DNA of 50,539 bases from Bryobacterales bacterium (GTDB lineage Bacteria > Acidobacteriota > Terriglobia > Bryobacterales > Bryobacteraceae), in the NCBI GenBank assembly GCA_016716385.1, contig JADJWL010000021.1, positions 1 through 50,539 of the forward strand. Direction: 5' to 3'. A program made the position numbers and the translations under genes. Below are positions 45,716 to 50,539 of the stretch, piece after piece (position 1 is the first letter of the stretch; every line of letters begins with the position of its first letter). The notes under the pieces are model-generated. The model was not told where the DNA came from. It saw only the letters and a program-made list of their open reading frames with translations, and ran no database searches.

Positions 45716-46027
45716 ATGGCCGCCAGCGTCTGAGCGACTGTGGCCTGTCTTTTCACCCAAAGGATGGCACGGCAAGGTGAGTGTGGGCCGGCGGAGGAAT
45801 GCGGTTCGGATCGTGTTGATTTCGTGGGTGTTGATGGTTAACCAAAGCTGTGAATCGCACTCGCGGCCTTTCCGGCTGTGGATCACGCGGCCTGGAGGTT
45901 GACGACTCATTCTGGCATTTCTGAAAGCGCTCCTGGAAATCCGGCGCGATTTTACCTCGGGTCTTTGTGCGTGACTTGGTAAACCGCCATGTTGCCTCCC
46001 GTACCGGGAATCCCGGTTGCGCGTATC
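45716..46027. other. Intergenic stretch, no gene seen
   Basis: About 310 bases without a supported gene between the direct repeat and the end of the Sel1-repeat gene. Short open frames exist on both strands but none has a ribosome site or a recognised product. Confidence 0.4.
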
Positions 46028-47985
46028 CTACCGCGCCGGCGAGTTTACCTTCGGCCTCCACTCGCGTGCGAGCGCCTGTGCCTCAGCTATCTGTGCCGGT
46101 GTCATCTTGGCCGCCACTTTGTCGCGTGACCCTCTCGCACTGCCGTCACCGGCGGCGCCCGCGAGATTGAACCATAGGTGTGCTTGAACGTAATCCTCCG
46201 GGACACCTTGGCCGTTCGCGTACATGACGCCGAGGTTGAACTGCGCGTCGGCATCACCCTGCTCGGCGGCGAGGCGGAACCACTTGACTGCTTCGTTGTG
46301 GTCTTGGGGGACGCCTCTACCCCTGAAATACATGCCGCCGAGGGTGAACAGCGCGCGAGCGTGCCCCTGCTCGGCGGCGAGGCGGTACAACTTGTAAGCT
46401 TCCCTGTAGTCCTGGGGGACGCCTTCGCCCTCGGAATACATATCACCGAGGTAGAACTGCGCGTCGGCGTATCCCTGTTCGGCGGCGAGGCGATACCACT
46501 TGTAAGCTTCCCTGTAGTCCTGGGGGACGCCTTCGCCCTCGGAATACATGCCACCGAGGCTGAATTGAGCCTCAGCGTGTCCCCGCTCGGCGGCGAGGCG
46601 ATACCACTTGACTGCTTCGCTATGGTCCTTGGGGACGCCTTCGCCCTTGGAGGGGGACGCCTCTACCGCTGAGATACATGCGACCGAGGTTGAATTGCGC
46701 CCCAGCGTCTCTCTGTTCGGCGGCGAGACGGTACCACTTGGCCGCTTCCTTGTGGTCTTGGGGGACGCCCCCAGCCGTGTCATACAGGAGGCCGAGGTTC
46801 AACTGCGCGCTAGCGTGTCCCTGCTCGGCAGCGAGACGATACCACTTGACCGCCTCCTTGAAGTCTTGGGGGACACCTTCGCCATTGAAATACCTGCCGC
46901 CGAGGTTGAATTGCGCGCGAGCGTGCCCCTGCTCGGCGGCGAGGCGATGCCACTTGTAAGCTTCCTTGAAGTCTCGGGGGACGCCTCTACCCCTGAAATA
47001 CATGCCGCCGAGGTTGAACAGCGCGCGAGCGTGCCCCTGCTCGGCGGCGAGGCGGTACAACTTGTAGGCTTCCTGGGTCTGGGGGACGCCTTCGCCCTCG
47101 GAATACATATCACCGAGGTAGAACTGCGCGTCGGCGTAGCCCTGTTCGGCGGCGAGACGGTACCACTTGGCCGCTTCCTTGTGGTCCTGGGCGACGCCTC
47201 TGCCAATGTAATACATGACGCCGAGGTCGGATTGAGCCTCCGCGTGTCCCTGTTCGGCGGCGAGGCGATACCACTTGACTGCTTCGCTATGGACCTGGGG
47301 GACGCCTTCGCCCTTGGAATGCATGACGCCGAGGTTGCACGGCGCGTCGGCGTATCCTGTTCAGCGGCGGACGGTACCGCTGGCCGCTTCCCCTGTGGTC
47401 CTGGGCGACGCCTCTGCCAATGTAATACATGACGCCGAGGTCGGATTGAGCCTCCGCGTGTCCCTGTTCGGCGGCGAGGCGATACCACTTGACTGCTTCG
47501 CTATGGTCCTGGGGGACGCCTTCGCCCTTGGAATGCATGACGCCGAGGTTGAACTGCGCGTCGGCGTATCCCTGTTCGGCAGCGAGACGGTACCACTTGG
47601 CCGCTTCCTTGTGGTCCTGGGCGACGCCTCTGCCAATGTAATACATGACGCCGAGGTCGGATTGAGCCTCCGCGTGTCCCTGTTCGGCGGCGAGGCGATA
47701 CCACTTGCTGCTTCGCTATGGTCCGGGGACGCCTTCGCCCTTGGAATGCATGACGCCGAGGTTGAACTGCGCGTCGGCGTATCCCTGCTCGGCAGCGAGG
47801 CGAATGCGGTCCTCGAGACGCTCCAGCGCGGCAATCTCCGCGTCGAGGGCTTCGATTCGCTCGCGACGATCGCGATAGGTCGCGTCATCGTCGCCGTCCA
47901 AGCCCAATTCCTCGTTAAGGTGCGAACGGCGCGCCATGTGGTTGCCAAACAAAAGGCCGACGACGAGGTCGAGAGCACGCCTCAT
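46028..47985 (-). pseudogene. Sel1-like repeat protein, frame-broken
   Basis: Starts MRRALDLVVGLLFGNHMARR, then a coiled stretch (RRERIEALDAEIAALERLED). About 15 Sel1 repeats of 36 residues (AVKWYRLAAEQGHAEAQ, LGVMYYIGRGVAQDHKE) follow to a final LWFNLAGAAGDG and EAQALAREWRPKVNSPAR. Sel1 repeats are TPR-like helix pairs that form curved scaffolds for protein binding. A whole protein would be about 650 residues. The frame changes in several units (near 46645, 47070, 47345-47400 and 47705-47730). The last of these nets three bases, so it may only garble one unit. Mis-assembled near-identical repeats are a likely cause. Confidence 0.75.
46190..47810 (-). repeat. About 15 tandem 108-base Sel1 repeat units
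   Basis: Units share long identical DNA, for example TTCGGCGGCGAGGCGATACC and GGGGGACGCCTTCGCCC, so divergence lies in a few variable codons. Pairs of neighbouring units also repeat together, with a period of two or more units at 47170-47700. Confidence 0.85.
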
Positions 47986-48173
47986 GTCGAGCGCCCTCCT
48001 GCTCGCGGGCTCATACAGACTCTACGGTTGGTGGCGAACCACGCAACCGCCATGGAAGAATCCAAGGTACGGTCGGTGGCCATGGCCGTCATGAACACGG
48101 AGAGTATCATCAGTGCCCGCCACCAGCAACCTCTGTGCGTCTCGCTGCCACGCCTTGTCCCCAGGTGATCCTC

Positions 48174-48980
48174 CTACTCGTGAATGGGGACGATTGCTGC
48201 AAACGCACCATTGGGAGTGAACTGCAAGCTAAATACTGCTGCGTCCAGAAGAATGCGGTCTTCAGGATTGACCGCACTAATTTCAAGGCTGCCGCGCCTG
48301 CCGTTCGTCGACGGAAACTCCGCGCCTAAATTGACCCATGAAAGCGTAAAGTTCTGTTGCGCTACATCACGCGTCTCGAACGGAACACCGGCTTCGTCGC
48401 GAAAAGTGTACCTGAACGCACCGCGGTCGTTCGGTGTGCACTCCCGAAGGCAGGACCGTGTGTTGAGTACACCCAGTCCGGTGTACTTGCCGTCAATGTT
48501 GTCGAAGGGGATATGCGCGACTCGAAACGCCTTGTCGTCCAGCGATACGGAGGCCATAAGGTCAGGCCGGCCCTCCGTCTGCTTCCGGAAGATCGTCTGT
48601 GCTCCGTACCAGGCACAACACGCAACATCAATCCTCGCAAAACCGAGAACTTGCCCATGGTCCCTAACGACCGTCTCGAAAACGGCCAACTGACCGGGGT
48701 TCAGAGTGACGAAGTAGCGAGAAGCCCGAGCCCGCCCGACTAGCTCGATCTCCCACGGTGCTCCGTTGGCGGTGAAGAACTCCAGTGTGCCGACCAGTGC
48801 ATCGCCCTCACGATCGACGTTCTTCACAATGATCTGCTGGGACCACCCCTCGCCAACAATGACCAACGGTTGGTACATGTCGCTCAGTTCGGGCTGAACC
48901 TTCCGACCCTTAGCTGAAAGCACATCAGGAACGGTCAGGAGCAGCAGCCACAGGAAGACCTGAAGAGCCGTGAGTTTCAT
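48174..48980 (-). CDS. Exported protein of unknown function
   Basis: 268 residues. A signal peptide (ALQVFLWLLLLTVPDVLSAKG) is followed by an all-beta-looking mature part: QQIIVKNVDREGDALVGTLE, FVTLNPGQLAVFET and SFLQFTPNG-like strands, with two Cys pairs (DVACCAW, SCLRECTP). No family is named. ATG 48980 is preferred to a TTG two codons earlier. Upstream, GTATCCCG occurs twice 19 bases apart (minus strand, 49036-49029 and 49017-49010), perhaps an operator. It is not obviously linked to the Sel1 gene downstream. Confidence 0.65.
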   Translation of the reverse strand: MKLTALQVFLWLLLLTVPDVLSAKGRKVQPELSDMYQPLVIVGEGWSQQIIVKNVDREGDALVGTLEFFTANGAPWEIELVGRARASRYFVTLNPGQLAVFETVVRDHGQVLGFARIDVACCAWYGAQTIFRKQTEGRPDLMASVSLDDKAFRVAHIPFDNIDGKYTGLGVLNTRSCLRECTPNDRGAFRYTFRDEAGVPFETRDVAQQNFTLSWVNLGAEFPSTNGRRGSLEISAVNPEDRILLDAAVFSLQFTPNGAFAAIVPIHE

Positions 48981-48986
48981 GTCCAA

Positions 48987-49397
48987 TACTCTACATCACA
49001 TTATTCAGTCGGGATACAGTATTCTAGCCGGGATACGGTGTGACGTGGGCGAACAGTCGGCGTTGCCCGGCTACTTCGATCAGGACCGCCGCCGCGGTGA
49101 ACGTGGCCTCCGAGGTTCTCCCAGGGTATCAAGGCCGTCGTGTCCCTCGCTTCCTGCTTTCATACCTCCAGGAAAGCCGAATTCCGGACTCGGACGTCTT
49201 GGTGCTCGACCACCGCCAAGGCGCCGGCCTCGGCGGTGCGCGGAGTTGCCGAGCGGAGCGTTGGCGCCGAAGCGGTTCGCCGGACAAAGGCGAAACTCAC
49301 CACTTTATGCGGACAGGTGCCTCACAACCGTTGACAAATTCCGCCTCCCGTGTGATAAGCTCCTCGGAGGTAACGTCTCAATCGGAGACGGAGTCTC
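48987..49397. other. Region upstream of the integrase, no gene seen
   Basis: About 410 bases with no gene I can support. It contains the paired GTATCCCG repeats near 49010-49036. Just before the integrase ATG there are GTCTC/GAGAC inverted repeats (GTCTCAATCGGAGAC at 49375-49389, then AGTCTC). In a normal integron this is where attI would lie, but I see no clear attI core. Confidence 0.4.
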
Positions 49398-50378
49398 ATG
49401 AGCAACTCCGCCGAGCGTCGTCGTTCACCACTGGGATTATTTCCCGGTCAGCCGACACGGCGGCTCTGCGATTGCCTGGTTGAAGCGCCGCGCAGCCGGC
49501 GCTCTAGCCGTCGCACTGAAGAGGCCTATCGCCATTACGGCAGCGCTCATCCGCGCGAACTCGCGGAGACGGACCTGAACCGATTCCTGACCCATCTCGC
49601 CATCGGTGAAAACGTGGCCGGGTCCACACAGCCCCTGGATCGAATCGACGGAGTGCGGGCGCGTAAGCCGAAGCGGCTGCCGGTGGTGCTGACCCGAGGC
49701 GAGGCTGAGGCCGTCCTCAACGAACTGGACGGTGTCCAGCGGGTGGTATCCGCGCTGCTGTACGGTGCAGGGCTGAGGCTCCTCGAAGGGCTCGCGTTGC
49801 GCGTGAAGGATCTGGACTTCGGTCGCGGTGAGATCACGGTCCGGCAGGGCAAAGGCCAGAAAGATGGCGTCACGATGCTTCCGGGAACGCTCTGGAAGCA
49901 CTCCAGGATCATCTGCGGCGTGTGCGTCAACAGCATGAAAGCTGATTTGAAGAGCGGGCTGGGACAGGTGCCACTGCCGGACGCTCTGGCCCGCAAGTAT
50001 CCGAATGCCGCCCGCGAGTGGGGCTGGCAATGGGTGTTTCCCGCTTCTTCCCACTACCTGGACCGAAAGACGGGCATCCGGCAGCGCCACCACCTGCACG
50101 AATCCGTGACTCAGAAGGCGGTTCATCAGGCGGCGCAACGGGCTGGGCTGATCAAGCGTGTGACCACCCACGCATTCCGGCATTCGTTCGCGACCCATTT
50201 GTTGGAGGAGCGCTCCGATATCCGAACGGTCCAGGAGCTCTTAGGACACGAGGACGTCCAGACCACGATGGTCTACACCCACGTATTGAATCGTGGCGGC
50301 CGCGGGGTCCGCAGCCCGCTTGATGCAAAAGCCGTCTCCAGCGAGGGCAGGATTAGGCCGACCAGCCGGTCGGCCTAA
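49398..50378 (+). CDS. Integron-integrase-like tyrosine recombinase (IntI family)
   Basis: 326 residues. The catalytic set is present: Arg in YGAGLRLLEGLALRVKDLDF, HAFRHSFATH (His-x-x-Arg), LLGHEDVQ and Tyr in TTMVYTHVLNRGG. The IntI-specific insert LARKYPNAAREWGWQWVFPA is clear, which separates it from XerC/D. The N-terminal core-binding domain is abnormal: AYRHYGSAHPREL and AGSTQPLDRIDGV look as if about 8 and 18 residues were lost in frame. EITVRQGKGQKDG is normal. The recombinase may be impaired. Its 3' end forms a perfect hairpin. It points toward the window edge with GCCTAA/TTAGGC repeats. Confidence 0.85.
   Translation: MSNSAERRRSPLGLFPGQPTRRLCDCLVEAPRSRRSSRRTEEAYRHYGSAHPRELAETDLNRFLTHLAIGENVAGSTQPLDRIDGVRARKPKRLPVVLTRGEAEAVLNELDGVQRVVSALLYGAGLRLLEGLALRVKDLDFGRGEITVRQGKGQKDGVTMLPGTLWKHSRIICGVCVNSMKADLKSGLGQVPLPDALARKYPNAAREWGWQWVFPASSHYLDRKTGIRQRHHLHESVTQKAVHQAAQRAGLIKRVTTHAFRHSFATHLLEERSDIRTVQELLGHEDVQTTMVYTHVLNRGGRGVRSPLDAKAVSSEGRIRPTSRSA
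50353..50378. repeat. Perfect 11-bp hairpin at the integrase 3' end
   Basis: TTAGGCCGACC, loop AGCC, GGTCGGCCTAA; the integrase stop TAA is its last three bases. It lacks a T-run on the plus strand, so it is not a typical terminator. Confidence 0.8.
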
Positions 50379-50520
50379 AACAGGATGCAGGTTTGTGACA
50401 TATGCCAGAAGCAGTTGTAAACACGATGGTTGTCGGTTGGCTGGCGGTCGGCGACTTCGTCTTAGGCCGCCCAGGATCGGTTTCATCCAGGTCAGCCTAA
50501 ACAAGAGTTAGCGGGACATG
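50373..50520. other. attC-like repeats after the integrase
   Basis: GGCCTAAAAC at 50372-50381 and CTTAGGCC at 50461-50468 bracket about 95 bases with inner GCCAG/CTGGC complementarity. At 50495 GCCTAAACAAGAGTTAGCGG resembles the left half of an integron attC site (RYYYAAC then a CAA... AGCGGAC-like arm), but with one extra A. The core GTT/AAC is imperfect in each case, so this is suggestive only. Confidence 0.35.
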
Positions 50521-50539
50521 AGTCAGGCCAGAAGCACCA

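Noticed and set aside
46190..47810. CRISPR array
   Set aside because: Repeats are 108 bases, nearly continuous, and code for Sel1 units; there are no short repeats with unique spacers and no cas genes.
47275..48168. Plus-strand frame over the Sel1 array with regular repeats
   Set aside because: The regularity comes from the tandem DNA repeats; the minus-strand translation has the Sel1 consensus, the plus strand does not.
50353..50385. Rho-independent terminator after the integrase
   Set aside because: A perfect hairpin, but followed by A residues on the plus strand and no T-run; it is also part of the coding sequence.

Overview
The window looks like chromosome from a GC-rich soil-type bacterium, most likely an Acidobacteriota member of the Solibacter/Bryobacter kind. 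This is inferred from the very large TonB-dependent receptors with an N-terminal carboxypeptidase-regulatory domain, the ECF sigma / anti-sigma / receptor operon, the PF20091-like hydrolase, Sel1 repeats and a protein family starting MATEKQIAANRRNAQ. No rRNA or other taxonomic marker is present, so the assignment rests on protein style only.

Region 1 (1-13.4 kb) is an accessory island of Rhs (YD-repeat) cassettes ending beside a tRNA-Met(CAU) gene. Three cassettes share an almost identical Rhs core that starts at the same junction. Two unrelated C-terminal tips both carry an HExxH zincin motif, and each tip gene is followed by a gene for a protein with a signal peptide (candidate exported immunity protein). 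Cassette A is a frame-broken copy of B. Cassette C's partner gene is split by an IS3-family element with a clean 4-bp target duplication. Farther right, an older rhs core is split by an IS110-family element and mixed with a VapC/ParD-like toxin-antitoxin pair.

Region 2 (13.6-27.7 kb): a radical SAM gene, then an ECF sigma factor, a zinc-finger anti-sigma with a very large C-terminal part, a full TonB-dependent receptor, an alpha/beta hydrolase and a Tat-signal lipoprotein. The lipoprotein gene is cut by a second, inverted copy of the same IS3-family element. Beyond it only the last third of a second, closely related receptor remains, followed by an M19 dipeptidase. The missing sequence suggests an IS-associated deletion.

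Region 3 (27.7-41.3 kb) is mostly housekeeping: RidA, PduO cobalamin adenosyltransferase and GAPDH on the minus strand; a TonB-family protein, a YfhO-like membrane protein, thymidylate kinase, an HGSNAT-like membrane protein, prfB with its programmed +1 frameshift, and Sua5 on the plus strand. A MerR / VIT-vWA / helix-hairpin-helix operon follows on the minus strand, with a promoter whose spacer holds a palindrome.

Region 4 (41.3-50.5 kb) is accessory again. Two direct ~0.9-kb repeats (each with a broken MATEKQ-family gene) flank hicB plus an internally deleted hicA, a cytochrome c peroxidase fragment and an MntA/HepT pair. Then come a long Sel1-repeat gene, an exported protein and an integron-integrase-like recombinase whose 3' side carries GCCTAA/TTAGGC repeats that may be the edge of a cassette array.

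Many frameshifts fall in repeats and homopolymers (the two IS3 copies have A7 and A6 where the protein frame asks for A8). Some of the broken genes may therefore be consensus errors of a long-read assembly and not real pseudogenes.
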